Shown here piece by piece: positions 22,894 through 34,331 of a stretch of DNA of 64,000 bases. The notes beneath the pieces are model-generated. The model did no database searches. It was not told the origin of the DNA and saw only the letters and a program-made list of their open reading frames with translations. Positions within the stretch are counted from its first letter, which is position 1. Each line of letters opens with the position of its first letter. Both the position numbers and the translations under genes were made by a program. The stretch lies in contig JAHWDD010000004.1 in the NCBI GenBank assembly GCA_023897205.1, positions 5,952,001-6,016,000 of the forward strand, written 5' to 3'. Origin of the DNA: Exophiala sp. HKRS030. Its lineage: Eukaryota > Ascomycota > Eurotiomycetes > Chaetothyriales > Herpotrichiellaceae.

Positions 22894-23822
22894 GGTCTCT
22901 ATGGTTGGAGACAGTGGAACCAAACCCAAGAAGAGGTGAGTTCTACACACCATCTTTATATTTTGATTTGCACATGCTCGTCAAAACACGCCTCCTGAAC
23001 GTACGTACGTAACCCTTGCAGCTGGTGTTGGTATGGCGGCATTCACCGGATTTCTGCTGCAAGGGATGGAAACGATGACTTCCCACAGTGTCAGTGCGAC
23101 CACGGAAACGGAGATTCTTCATATCGTGGTACAAGCCAATTGGTGGTTATTGGTCGTACAGTCCACTGCAGAAGACCGCGTCATTGCAACATGAATCCCA
23201 ATCCCGATGGTGCATTCGTGTGCATTGTAGCGTGTCAGCCCGAGAAATCGAGACGACGATCGAAGGGACGCGTCTTTGTGCGAGTTGGGGGCCAGAGGTT
23301 TGGGTTTCATGTAGGAATGCAAAGGCCGTGATACGCCCTTAAGGAATGGTTGTTACTGTTTCAAGCGGGTTCTGTGACAAAGACCTCGTTCGATCTCGGT
23401 AGAAAGAATTTGATCGGACACCAGGCCCGAAGACTTTCTGTCCTTGTGACTTGTCCTTGCTTCACCGAGTACCGGAAGGATCAACCCCTTATTCAGCATT
23501 CTGTGATCTGTCCGTGCGCACAGATGTTCTGCACCCAGCACGGTCCATCCAGTGACCTCCCGAGCAACAGTGAGAGTCCAAGCTTCTTGAGATTTTAACC
23601 TATTTAACATCGCTACTCCATAGCTGGGGCCCACGGGATAGGTCATTTGCATCTCGACTTTCATCCCTGAATCTTACCAAACACGAAAGTCCAGGTATAT
23701 GAGAACTGCGCAAGACATCGACTAGCGAGATCTCCGGATCACCACGATTATCTCCATGTGCCTCGCCCACGCAATCCACGTTCAGTGAAGACAATAAAGA
23801 TTCTCAGGAAGACCTGGCTGTG
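22894..23822. other. Intergenic, possibly holding a 5' exon
   Basis: No domain recognised. From about 23712 the + strand reads a Ser/Thr-rich stretch (TSTSEISGSPRLSPCASP) that runs in phase into the small frame at 23823, so an upstream exon of that gene may lie here. Confidence 0.35.
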
Positions 23823-24031
23823 ATGACAGGCCCAATGTTCTCACTAGACGGCTTGAAAGTCGTCAGTATGCGAAGAATCCGGCGAAGTAGTAGTTGGGTC
23901 AAGAGGAAGTTGAGCTCGCGATCGAAGGGCCGCCGGGAGAGAAGATTGGAAATTGTTCGTATGCTTCCTTCTTCAAGCAGTCAGAGAACTAACTGCAGGT
24001 GGCAGGGATTACCAACAAATTTCCGTCGTGA
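23823..24031 (+). CDS. Small basic Ser/Arg-rich protein, hypothetical
   Basis: The frame reads MTGPMFSLDGLKVVSMRRIRR followed by SSSWVKRKL and an Arg/Lys/Ser-rich stretch. A convincing 44-nt intron (23955-23998, GTTCGT...CTAACTGCAG) joins GRRERRLEI to VAGITNKFPS and a stop. The protein-like Ser-rich sequence upstream of 23823 in the same frame suggests the true start lies further 5'. Composition points to a nuclear or disordered protein. No family recognised; existence uncertain. Confidence 0.3.
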
Positions 24032-24375
24032 AGATGTCATGTTGTATACAGATGCTGAGGGGTGAGGGCTGTACATCTTGAGTTGCAAACCAAACACGCT
24101 GACAGTTTCCAGGAATATGACTCTCATTGCACGATCCAGAGAGGTTAATCAAGGGACTTTCAAGCCAGTATGAGTCTGGGTTTCCACTGATTCCTGCTTC
24201 GAAAAATTGTGGGCTTTTGAAGAATACTGCGATATTGGCGTTTAGAGAATGCTCTTAAGCTCTTAGCGTGAAGCTGTACCGGGGAGGCCAGACAAACCCA
24301 TGTGTGGAAGCTTCAGGATCTGAAAATTCACGAAAGACCAGGGAAACCCATGTTGGTGCTTCGTTGGCATGCATT

Positions 24376-25523
24376 TTAGAACATGAACATAGGCACTTGA
24401 GCCAGGCGCTTTTGCCTATCCTTCTCCTGCTGCTTTCCATCTTTACCGTTGATCGATCTGTCACGGATCGAATCCTGTTTCACTTTCGATAAGCGTGAGA
24501 ACGTCACATCATCGCTGCTCTCTCTTTCCAGTCTACTTGGCGGTGTGTCTTCGTCAGACAAGTAAGCTGAAAACTTCGACCTCCTTGAGGCTTGTAATGT
24601 AGTCCTCGACGTAGAGACATGGTCCCTTGAGGAAACGAATCCGCGTGGCTGAGTAGATGAGGATGGTTTGCATCTGTCAGGAGGCTCATGAATAGATGAT
24701 GATGATGCTGTGACAGAAGCCGTTGACGGTTGCTCATCAAGCTTTGATTCCTGATTCGGAGTCCGTGACGTGAGGGCCGTGGACCTGCTCAGACCGACCC
24801 CCGCCCGAGTAGTACTCGATATCCTTTCCAGACCAACAAGTGAGGTTTTTCCTTGGCTGCCGGTCGTCATCAAATGAGCGAGACTTGTTCCCAACCACAA
24901 ATCCGCTACTCCATCCTCATCTTCTTCCTCCTGCGGATCCTTTCCGGAGACCTGACGTAAAGCATCCTTTTGTAGATTTTGTAGAATGGCACTCTTCAGC
25001 CTATTCCTGGACGACTTGGACATGGGCGAGGTAGGTTCCGGCAGCGCTTTTGGAGGTTTATTCCGTGCTTCCTTCATGAGCCTCTTATATTCTGCTTGGT
25101 GCAGGTGTGCAGTATAAGATTGAGCCACCGATTGGAATTCATCTTCTACCATGATATAGATATCATCTCCTTCGTAGCCCTCGTGCATCAACCTGGGAGT
25201 CGTTAGCATTAGCTCATACCAATAATGACTGAGTCTTGCTCTGTGGGTGGAGGGCCTCTGTTGGGCGATGTAGAAGGAGTGCGGGCTGCTTGATGTTAGT
25301 CTTGCTTCATTCAAGAAGATCGTTGGGACATACGGCGAGTATCCGATTTCATAGATGTCAAAGCAGATCGACCACGGTTGGGATCGGGTACAACATCTTC
25401 ATCTCTCGATGGAGTTGCTCGTGCTGGGTTCTGCTCTTTCTTGAGAGGCGCTGGCTGCTCCACCTTTTGCCTCTTCGCAGAAGGTGCTCGATCTGCTGAA
25501 GCCCAGGGTAACTTGCGAGCCAT
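24376..25523 (-). CDS. Fungal conserved protein of unknown function (MARKLPW...)
   Basis: The start MARKLPW at 25523 and a later GYEGDDIYIMVEDEFQSVAQSY followed by HLHQAEYKRLMKEA fit a fungal family I know only as uncharacterised. The rest is Ser/Thr-rich and disordered, ending RLAQVPMFMF. Exon 1 (25523 to about 25335) ends SDTR at a GTATGT donor; the acceptor after GACTAAC gives PARTPSTSPNRGPPPTEQ, which fits such proteins. That frame then stops, while the MVEDEF exon is one base out of phase. No intron of normal length repairs it (the best GTATGA...CTAACGACTCCCAG candidate is only 28 nt). So the middle of the model (25230-25345) is unresolved: a missed short exon or another single-base loss. 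The long downstream frame is secure. Confidence 0.6.
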
Positions 25524-26307
25524 GCTTGACGAAACCCGCGTGGTTGCGGTATGGTCAAGGTGGGTTTGCACGCTGTAAATGTCGTTGATTTCGCGGCAGT
25601 GGCATATCTGGTTCTAACGGAGGTGCTGGAATTTTGAGGCAAGGAGAGATATCTGCCTACGAAGTACAGAAGTCAGATCTGGGCGTGAATGTCGAAGTGC
25701 AAAGAGTGTTAGTTGAGGGGGCCTTCGGAGGCAGTCTTAGAATGTTTATTTGAAATGCGGGATCGCCTTTGAATCTGCGGGGAACATGGGTGGGTGCCTG
25801 AAGATCTCAACGACACTCTATGTATTTTAATATACTGCAAGGCCAGTACCGCGTCCACTTCCGAATCGAAGCGATTCCAGTGGTAACACTGTCTGTATCC
25901 TTTGTTTAAAACGGACTTCAACAGTCAACAGGCCAAGAACCTCCAGAAAGAGTGAGGCGGCGGCAAGCTGTCTTTGATATATCAGGTTCAAAAACTATGA
26001 GTACATTGGGCTACGAGGATGTCTTCAAGAATCTCGCCCGTGGGCTATTGCTCAGGAAACAATCTGATCCATCTGGTCTGGTGGCTCGTGGCAGGGGCCG
26101 TTTCTTGCGGCCGTTTCCTCTAACCCGTTTTTTGAATGAAATTCCCAGACGCCACTCGCTATGCAATAAAAAGCAATCGTGACTTTGCAGCCACTCCATC
26201 CAATCTGCTCCATTTAAAGTGGCCACACTCGTGGATGTATATGATCGTGACTCCTGGCGTAAGACGTCGTCGGGATTTGTGTTGTTTCGTTCAATAGAAC
26301 AAGCAGC
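25524..26307. other. Intergenic between two minus-strand genes
   Basis: Contains the upstream region of the MARKLPW gene and the 3' flank of TOA2. Short frames only; nothing supported. Confidence 0.45.
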
Positions 26308-26771
26308 CTAGACTTCTCCGGGCTTCTTCGAATTGCAGCTGACGATCTTGACTTTGTCTGCCGTAAACTCTTGACCACCGTCGCTCTTAAATCTCACATC
26401 CTTGACCAGAAATGTCCATACGTCGTCGCAGAAGCGGTATGTCTCAAGGTGGCCCTAGTGAAACAAGATGAGTGAACAGCCAGAGGAGGCCCGAGCTAGT
26501 GTCTTTACCTTGAATGTGAGTCTTGACTTGACTTTCTCGGCGAGTGTATCGGCAATGGCTTTGTCGAAGTTGGAGAGAATCTTCATTGCCAGTTGAGGCT
26601 CGATCCGTCCGTCATTGATGAGGTCGTCAATGGTATCGATGAGCGCTTCGCCGATGCTGAGAGAGGCGGAGGTTAACTCATGTAATTGACGATGTAAACT
26701 GTGGCAATCCCAGTCTCAAGGACTCACCTGCTGCCTCGATACAGTTCGTAATACTGTCCTGGTGCCGTCAT
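26308..26771 (-). CDS. TOA2: TFIIA small (gamma) subunit
   Basis: Small subunit of general transcription factor IIA, which stabilises TBP on the promoter. Three exons, all GT-AG and in phase: 26728-26771 ([14 protein letters not shown]), 26509-26656 ([28 protein letters not shown]...) and 26308-26454 ([22 protein letters not shown]...[11 protein letters not shown]). The four-helix N-terminal part and the beta-barrel C-terminal part are both complete, 112 aa, normal for the family. The gene is easily missed because every exon is short. Confidence 0.95.
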
Positions 26772-27221
26772 CGTGTTGACCCTCCTTAACAGGACCAAGC
26801 CGGTCGCGACAAGATTACGAGCACTTCTGTGAATTCACGAGACGTGACGGCGTCTTGGGGCAAAGATGAGGGTAGGGAAGGTGAATGAATGTGGAATTGA
26901 TAGATATCTTAAGAAGGGTTTATAATGAGGAAAGGATGTAGGCGCAGCCAGGCAGATCTAAGACTGAACGTGATTGGCCGGAGCAGAATCTCCGACTTCA
27001 TGTCACTCAGTTCACTTTCTTCGAGCTTTCCAAGGCATGCCGTCACTTATGAGGTTCAGGATATCTCTGTTGCTCTTCATATCACGAAATTCCTTGTTAG
27101 TCAATCTGATACATTATGAAGATGAATATCATTCAACTTCTCTGAGAAATCTTGCACTAAATCCAACTTAGCCGTGCAACTTTCAGATACAGGAACGGCC
27201 TTGGCTGCTTGAATAAACAAG
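26772..27221. promoter_or_regulatory. Divergent upstream region (TOA2 / small mitochondrial protein)
   Basis: About 450 bp between two divergent starts. No recognisable motif or gene. Confidence 0.4.
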
Positions 27222-27545
27222 ATGTCAGTTTCACGAACTATGAGAGCTGGCCTCTCCAACATACGGCAGATCTCCGTCAAACCTTCAAGTATACGTTTGG
27301 CTTCCACATCCACTCAGAAAAAGAGTGCAACCAAGTCTGACGGGGATTCCAAAACAACGCAAGGCCAGACACCATCTCAGAAGCAAGCAAAAGCCAAGAA
27401 GTCCTTGGCCGATGCCGATGAGGACGTGCGACGGGCAATGGAAGGTCTTGCTGGGGATGGAGGCGAAGCCGGACTTGAATTGGAAGATGGCAAAGCTGTC
27501 TCCATGAAACGGGGTGTCCGCGAGAATATGTTCAGATACATCTGA
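27222..27545 (+). CDS. Small mitochondrial protein of unknown function
   Basis: A 107-aa frame. The N terminus (MSVSRTMRAGLSNIRQ, then IRLAS) is rich in Arg/Ser with no acidic residues, typical of a cleavable mitochondrial presequence. A Lys/Ser/Gln-rich linker follows. The C-terminal part (DEDVRRAMEGLAG...GLELEDGKAVSMKRGVRE, then NMFRYI) looks conserved and ends exactly at the stop, a pattern I associate with small fungal mitochondrial proteins. No domain name can be given. Confidence 0.62.
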   Translation: MSVSRTMRAGLSNIRQISVKPSSIRLASTSTQKKSATKSDGDSKTTQGQTPSQKQAKAKKSLADADEDVRRAMEGLAGDGGEAGLELEDGKAVSMKRGVRENMFRYI

Positions 27546-27699
27546 AGCACATCACTTTTCAAGACGAACCCAATCCCATTAACTACCATTCCCTGGTACT
27601 CGTGCCATTGGTCACCAAATTTGCAAATTCCGGGTATCATGTATGTTACAAGCTGATCGAGGTATTCCAAATATCCCTTCCACTGGGCTTGACGGACCA

Positions 27700-28643
27700 T
27701 CAATTGCCCTTACTGTACAGATCATTGATATCTCGAACAAGATCATCCACCGAACTACCACCGGGACAATCATACCACTTGCCACCGTCTCGAATGCAAC
27801 GAACCTGGCCCGCGAGCCTGACCGTACAACTCTTTGTTACGTTGTTCTCCTGGCTCCTCAGGATACTAGCGCGAAGCAAATCAATACCTTCTCCCTCATC
27901 ACTGATGCAACTGTTCAGTTGCTGGAAATCTATTCCATGTTCCATTGCGCATTCTTCAACAAGATCTCGCTCGGGAATGTTGTGATAGTCGGAGGCTAGG
28001 CAGTTGGCAAACCCAAGGTAGAGTTTGGGATCAGGGTAGACCTTTGCGGCGCATAACTCGATGATATTGCCTAGGCATTCGGCTGGACCGTGCATACAAG
28101 ATACCGCGTCAGATTTGGGATCGATACTGGTGACGAGAGGTTAGCAGGAGACAGAATCTCGTCCGTAGACCGGGGCTTGTATTACCGGCCAATAAATGAC
28201 AGAGTGAAATTGACCTTATCACCAACTTGAATCATCGTCGGGACAATAAGTTCCCGCAAACAATCAGCGTAATCAGGACATCGGCTCATGCCGTGTGCTT
28301 CCAATTCAATCTTATTGCTGCTGGGCTCCTCCAGGGCGGATGACTCGGAGCCATCCGGGCGGTAATGGTGATCGCACACAAATAAAGAACGGAACAAGGT
28401 GAATGTCGCTACGAGGGTGATAATTGCGGGTAGGATACGCCTGATGAGACGATTTCTAAAGGCGAAGGCATGGTTCTGTCGTGGCTCGGATTCGAGGAGG
28501 GGTTGTTTATCGAGCAGCATTTTCTCGTCGACCATTGGTGACATCGCGGTCATGTCGAGGATATGTCTTCGTCGAAGTGTGCACCGACCAGAAACAGAAG
28601 CGTGATAGACACACGGACTTCGGATCAGACACTCATCTGACAA
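27700..28643 (-). CDS. GILT-like thiol reductase, membrane-anchored
   Basis: A protein of the gamma-interferon-inducible lysosomal thiol reductase family. After a cytosolic N terminus and one TM helix (ILPAIITLVATFTLFRSLFV) comes HGMSRCPDYADCLRELIVPT, where two cysteines sit as C-x5-C rather than C-x2-C. Next come SFIGRIDP..SDAVSCMHGPAECLGNIIELC (the HGxxECxGN signature), CLASDY, ECAMEHGIDFQQLNSC and a final CIRDGGKWYDC. Exons 28186-28643 and 27700-28126, intron 28127-28185, in phase. The start may be 28643 or 28553 (MTAMSPMVDEK). Likely acts in the vacuole/secretory lumen. Confidence 0.82.
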
Positions 28644-30356
28644 GATTCAAGTACGGGGAATGTAAGTCTACCATGGATTCATGTTGCAGAAGGCTCAGGC
28701 ACTCGGAGCATGTGCAGACAGACGTCCTGTCTCCAGGAATTATGCAGCAATAACGACATTATTTGCCGGAAGCCTTGGCTACAGCGGAGTAATTAGACTG
28801 AAAGGCAGAAACGGCGTTTCAGAACCAGAGTCTTTGTACTTGAACCTTGTAAGCGAGATATGTCCAGTGAAACAGACACTGGCCGACTACAAATACCCAC
28901 ATGAAGCAGAACCATTCCCCACGTGGAGGCGTGGTTCCTGCGAAAGTGATATTCTTTCATAATTTCCTGAAGAGTCATGCTATTCTGACCTAGCCGATTA
29001 AGCAACATGGACGGGATATACGTATGGCAGGGGCTTTGTTGACCAGGGTCAAGGTTTACCATGACGACGAACACCGAAGAATCAAGATACAGCGATTGCA
29101 AAGGCATTATAACGCACTAGGACAGGAGTAATGGTGTTTGAATCTCATGTCACTGAGAGTAGAGTATAAGCTATTAGCGATCAAAATCCCATTCTATCAT
29201 ATGCTGAAAGGTAGATGGGAATTGTCCAATGGGCATTCTGCCGTCAGTGATACCTAGGATGTTAACTGTAGGTGATGATGACGCTAATGCGAGATTTGCA
29301 AAGGCTAATGCGGCCACTGTCTAGGATTGAGACAACGATAATCGGCCTTCTGTAGAGTCCCTTTCGGGAGAGAGTATGGGCTTGTGGGAGTGGCTTTGCT
29401 CAGCTGACGATTCCAGATATAAATGCTAGACAGAGTTCCTTTGGGTAGCAAACGATTGGACTTAACCCTCAAAATACAGCGTAAAATTCTCAGATGAAGT
29501 ATCTCCATTAATTCCACAGGTCAAAGACGACACTGTGCTAATGGAATCATCCCCAGTGATAAAAAGTCCCAGCATCACTGGTGGTGACCACGGTATCGGC
29601 CTCCTAGACTCATTCGAGCTTTCCGACCTTGCGGCCAAGCCATCATGCAGATAGACCCGTCATGATCTCGTCGGAGCTCACAAGATACTCTTTATTTTAT
29701 CGACTTTTGTAGTCTTGTTCGTGGAACTGGACCAAGATCTCCGCTTCAGTCCCTCTCGGACGTGTAAATTACCACCTACTAGGATAGAACAGCGAGCCGA
29801 ACGCCATGAGAAGGCGGATATATCACGCTGGCTGTGCAAAGCAAAAACATTTCATATAGTCGCACTTTTGTCCTTCGAGTATTGTCGAGATATTGCAAAT
29901 GTTGTCTTCAGAGTATCCAATCTTGAAGTGCGACAAGGCTCTATATACTCCACCGAAGAAATGACGGCGTGGAGAACATCGCTAGCGAATGCTAGCAGAA
30001 ACTTGGTCTCTTGGCAAAACACTAAGTTGTCTCTCTAAAGAGCCCAGGATTAAAGCGGCCCAAGGATGAGAGTATCCACATTTCCGGGCTTTGACGCCCT
30101 CGACGGGGTGATCACTCAACAGAGAGACAAAAACGATAAACATGGAGTCAATTTCCTTGATATGGACCAACATATCCGACAACATCTAGGGGATTCGATG
30201 CTTGAGTGTCCGCTGAAGTTCTGAAATTCATCTACTGAATGTGGTAGGCATGAACAACACCAACCAACCACGATTCCTTCTTGGGAAGCGTTCTCCGGGA
30301 TCCTTCTCCATGTTGACCACATGAAAGGCCACATACAAACGATTCCCTACTACCAC
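28644..30356. other. 1.7-kb stretch without supported genes
   Basis: Only short frames without recognisable domains on either strand. It separates the housekeeping part of the window from the accessory block that starts at 30357, so it may be the left border of that block. Nothing structured was seen. Confidence 0.5.
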
Positions 30357-30785
30357 CTACCCAAGCTTAACCTCGCCACCCAACGCCGTGATCAGCACAC
30401 AACTATCATAATACTCGGAAATCAAACCAATCTTCCCATCCTTGATCTGAAACCTCGAAATATACTTCTGCTTGTACGGGCGGCCGGTCGTGAGCATTTT
30501 GGTATCGCTCTGATACGTGGCCAAAAACCACCCTTTGTCCTGCAACGGGTAGATCTGGATGTTGCTGAAATTCATGGGCGCCACCAGCTGCGGCAGCGAG
30601 TCGTACATGGCGTGTGTGGCAGCCTGGCCTTCCATCCGCTGGGGGACGGTTGCGGCAATGATTTCCGGTGTGAATGGTGCTTCGATGATCATGTCCGGGT
30701 GGAAGAGTTGCTTGACCCGCGGGATGTCGAGCTTGGATGTCGCGTCGAAGTATTCCTCGAGGATTTGCAGGTCGGATTTGGCCAT
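30357..30785 (-). CDS. SnoaL-like (NTF2-fold) protein 1
   Basis: A 142-aa alpha+beta cone protein: LQILEEYFDATSKLDIPRVK, LFHPDMIIEAPFTPE, then YISRFQIKDGKIGLISEYYD at the C terminus, the usual SnoaL-like ending. Members act as small cyclases, isomerases or hydrolases on aromatic or polycyclic substrates. It is clearly paralogous to 38008-38451: both have DI at the same place, the IIEAPFTP word, LVAP, a PY(K/Q)x(K/R)YISR strand and ITALGGEVKL / INALGGKVVL at the end. First gene of the accessory block. Single exon. Confidence 0.82.
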   Translation of the reverse strand: MAKSDLQILEEYFDATSKLDIPRVKQLFHPDMIIEAPFTPEIIAATVPQRMEGQAATHAMYDSLPQLVAPMNFSNIQIYPLQDKGWFLATYQSDTKMLTTGRPYKQKYISRFQIKDGKIGLISEYYDSCVLITALGGEVKLG

Positions 30786-31167
30786 TTTGATGGGGAGGAG
30801 AGAGATAGTTCCCGTAATACAGGCGTGAAGTGATTTCAGAGTCGATGGCAGTGGTGGTCAGGTTGGTTCTGACTGTACTGCGAGCGAGTTTTAAGGTGTC
30901 GGCTTTTGGGTGATGGATTAGCGCTGTCGCAAGGAAACTTATCGTTTTTATCGAATCAAGATATCCGGTTTATGCTGTGGCTGACCTGAAGTCGGGAATA
31001 GTATACCTCCGTCTCCTTTGGGTTACTGCTTTTACCAAAAGTCTGCGCCAAGAACAAGACTTCCGGAGCAAGATCGCCATTGGAACGGCATCAGAGCATG
31101 TCGGATATCGAAAGTATGCCCCGGAATGGGAGGGTCTAGAGATTGACTGATTGTGATTTCTACGGTC
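30786..31167. promoter_or_regulatory. Upstream region of SnoaL-like gene 1
   Basis: Holds isolated CTCCG and CGGAG half sites in the wrong order and about 55 bp apart; no inverted repeat of the type found elsewhere in the block. Confidence 0.3.
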
Positions 31168-32736
31168 TTATCTATTTGCCACGCGATAGAAGTGTTCCTC
31201 TACTTGTTTACTTTCAAGAGCCATCATCATTTCCACCGTCCAGTCTTCATGAACATGACCCTCGGGAACATTTGTGTTGGTAAAATCCTTCCCACTTTCG
31301 ATATTGCTTGCCGCGTTCTCAACATTGTCATATGCATATTTCTCGGCATCAAAGCAATACAGCCAGTAAGGCTGGGGCATTTTCAAGAATTCAGGGTTGG
31401 TTTTGACTGCCTCCCAGTCAACCTGATGCCAACGATGCCGCGTCTCCCATCCCATTCTTTGAGTCAGGCTTGTCCTCTCGTACCTAGTACCACGTTAGCA
31501 CCGGGTCATTGTCCCATTCGTAGAAGCAGGCAAATTCTTGCGTACCTAAGCTTTTCGAAAACTGCAAAGGCCAGGGGAGTTTTGTCTTTTCCTAAGACAT
31601 CTAATACAGCAGCCACTGTTGCGGCATCCTCGATAGCCTGTGCAGCACCAGATCCAGATGTCGGAAGATGTGGGTGTGCTGCATCACCTGCAATGACGAT
31701 CCGGCCCTTGGGAGACTGCCACTTCCGAATCGGGTCCCTCCATAGTAGTTTCCAATCTATTAGTTTATCTTCTGGCGTCTGCTCCATTGCAGCTTTGATG
31801 ACAGGGTCCCAGCCATCAACCACCTTGAGCATGTCTGCCAGCTTACCAGGAGCACTCCAGGACTCCAGTTGCTCCAATTTACTGTCATCCTAAATTTATC
31901 CACGTTAGAACTCATTTTTGAAGAAAGAAAGAAACTCGCTTTTCTCACCTTGTGTGTACAGAAGAGGACACAACCACGCACGGCCACACTGGTGAACAAA
32001 ATCACATGAGTGTCCAATCCAATCCAGATGTAGAACCCATCTTCCTTGGACTCGGCGGATCTTTTTGTCAATGGATGTTCCGCCAAACGATCAAGAGAGA
32101 ACCATGTCCGGTAAATCGCAAATCCACTGTTTGGCGCTTTTTGTCTCTTACCCGTCACAAATTCCCGTGCACAGCTGTGAATGCCGTCGCATGCAATAAT
32201 TCCTTCTGCGGTAATCTCTTTGCCATTCACTGTAACCCGAGCCTCGCTTTCATCCTCAAAATAGTTGGATACTCTGCATCCGAAATGAAATTTCACACCA
32301 AGGGCTACTGCATGCTGATAAATGTGTCGCTGAATTAACCCACGATTTGAGAACAATACCGGATATCCGTCGAAGTTGTCTGGTAGTGGCGCAACGAGAA
32401 TCTCGCGTCCCGTAGTATCCAGAATAGTCATGGTAGGTGGTTGCGCCGAGTCATTCTTGATATCTTCCAAAATTGTGCCCCATTTGCTCGTTACTCGAGT
32501 TGCATTGGAACCAAGTTGAATGATGTCGCCTATACAAAGTATTGAGCCTGGGAAAACCCACTATATTTCGTGCTCGAGACATACATACCTTGCGTTGTTA
32601 ATTCTTTGACTGCTTCGACCACTTCGACCTCAAAGCCTTTCCGGCGCAGCTCAATAGCAACTGCCAGGCCAGCATAGCCCGCACCAATGACCAGATATCG
32701 CCCTTTACTTGCAGCCCGCTCATTCAATTTCGCCAT
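31168..32736 (-). CDS. FAD-dependent aromatic-ring monooxygenase (salicylate-hydroxylase type)
   Basis: A class A flavoprotein monooxygenase using NAD(P)H and O2. The FAD Rossmann motif VIGAGYAGLAVAIELRRKGFEVEVVEA is at the N terminus, the DG motif is ACDGIHSCAREF, and the GD motif is VIAGDAAHPHLPTSGSGAAQ. Exons 32589-32736, 31949-32529, 31546-31889 and 31168-31483 with three GT-AG introns of about 60 nt; total is an exact multiple of three (462 aa). The start MAKLNERAASKGRY at 32736 puts the dinucleotide fold at residue 14; the frame is open upstream to 32832. Divergent from the EthD-like gene. Likely substrate is a small aromatic or enolic compound, by inference from family and neighbours. 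Confidence 0.88.
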
Positions 32737-33190
32737 TTCCAGTATCGTAATTTTTGAGATTCTTGGTGAAGCAATGACGTCGGTCAATTTTTGGCGACAA
32801 GACTCAACTTCAACTGGGCCATGAAAACGCAAAACTGGATTTGGAATTTGACGATCATCTTTCTAGGCTCTAGCAGGATCAGTGCACTTTGGTTTGATCT
32901 GGGGTCCTGGACGGGACCGGAGAATTCAGGACCTCTTTCGTTTCGGACCGAAGTATGTCGTGGTTAACGACCCGTGATCCGGATTTTCAAGTCACATCAC
33001 GAATTTTGAACAATACCACGTACGGGCCGGAAGCAGGCCACACATAGCACACACAAACCAAGGAAATGAAAGTCAGCATCTCACTCGTGCTAAAGTCCAC
33101 GTATGTGACCCGGTGCCTTGAGCTGCCATCCCTTAGACCTATACCACCAATTCTCAGACTCCAGGCAACTTTCGCATCACTTGATAGACC
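32737..33190. promoter_or_regulatory. Bidirectional promoter, monooxygenase / EthD-like gene
   Basis: Contains TTCGGACCGAA (32942-32952), an odd-length perfect palindrome with CGG-N1-CCG core, and an inverted repeat GGTCCTG (32903-32909) / CAGGACC (32927-32933). The CGG/CCG form is what Zn2Cys6 dimers bind. Confidence 0.5.
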
Positions 33191-33978
33191 ATGGCAGTTC
33201 GCGGTATCATTGGAGCCTTCTCCAGAGGCGTCAGGCAAGACCTGATCTCTGATAAGGATCTCATGGCTTGGTACGATGAGATCCACATACCGGACGTCGT
33301 GGCAACCAGTGGAATGAAAACAGCTTTTCGATTTGAAGCTCTTGACCCCAAAGCCAAATACCCTTGGCTGGTGATTTACCCAGTGAATGACATTGGTTTT
33401 GCGGGGACTGAGGAGTTTGACAAGATCCCCAAAGGTGGGCATAAGGAAATTGGTGGTCGTCAGTTCACGGATCTGGCCGAGTTGGACCTCAGAATCGGTG
33501 TCAGAACTCAGGTCGTCGATGGCCCAAATGCCAAAAAAGGTCAGTGATTTTGGCTGGTTAATGTCGTTCTTCTGAGCGATTTTCCTTCTTTCCCTGGTTG
33601 TGCTCATCATGCCACGTGTCACTAATGCGAAGACTGGTGACTTTAGGAAGGAGCTCCTACATCCTCGCAGAATCAATTCACGTGACAGATGAAAACGCAG
33701 CTGGCTTCGATGAATGGTACAACAACGAGTTTCTGAAGGAGCTCGCCAGTATCCCCTCTTTTCGACGTGCAACGCGCTACAATGTAGTCCAATCTCTGAT
33801 CCCAGGCTGGCCCAAACATCTTGCATTTCACGAATTTAATACGGTCGACATACCATTTGCAGACATTCAAAAAGCTAGAGAGACTTCTTCGGCACGAACA
33901 GCTCTAAAGGATGCAAACGTGGACAGTGTTGGTTATAAACTAGTCAAGGAAGCTGGTGTGCTGGATGAGAGTCTATGA
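33191..33978 (+). CDS. EthD-like dimeric alpha/beta-barrel protein
   Basis: Two repeats of about 110 aa, each like a ferredoxin-fold half of a dimeric alpha/beta barrel: LMAWYDEIHIPDVVATSGMK with PWLVIYPVNDI, and FDEWYNNEFLKELASIPSF with KHLAFHEFNTV. The YDEIHIP...W(L/P)xxY pattern is seen in EthD-type and related proteins of catabolic clusters. Exons 33191-33539 and 33647-33978; intron 33540-33646 (GTCAGT...TTTAG) keeps phase (KK|GRSSYILAES). Role not known; in such clusters these are often accessory proteins, cyclases or dehydratases. Shares a promoter with the FAD monooxygenase. Confidence 0.7.
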
Positions 33979-34331
33979 TTTTTTTAATAGCCTGGGATTA
34001 GCTTAGGCTCTAGCATAGCAGTAGAAATAAAATCAAACCTCTCATAACGGCTAAATAGGAGTGAAACCATCATCTTTCCGTCTCCCGTGATCTTCTGGCG
34101 TTGACATGGGTCCGAATAGACATATCGATCCATAACAATGAGCAGATTCGGTAAACGGAAGCGGACTTCATTGGCGAAATCCCGGAGATCGGATGACAAG
34201 TCATTAGCCACAATTCTGCTTCGGGGTTAGGAATGCCGGAGCATGTTAGTGACCTTAATATTGCATTTATATCAAAGTCAAAACTACTACTCAATGCTTC
34301 TACTGGTGTCGAAACTCCTCAACATACGAAG
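33979..34331. promoter_or_regulatory. Upstream region of the DUF3237 gene
   Basis: Two CCGGAG words occur here (about 34182 and 34236) as direct repeats, half sites of the motif found as inverted repeats elsewhere in the block. Otherwise featureless. Confidence 0.3.

Noticed and set aside
28793..29107. 104-aa minus-strand frame
   Set aside because: No domain, no splice partners, composition not distinct from neighbouring non-coding sequence.
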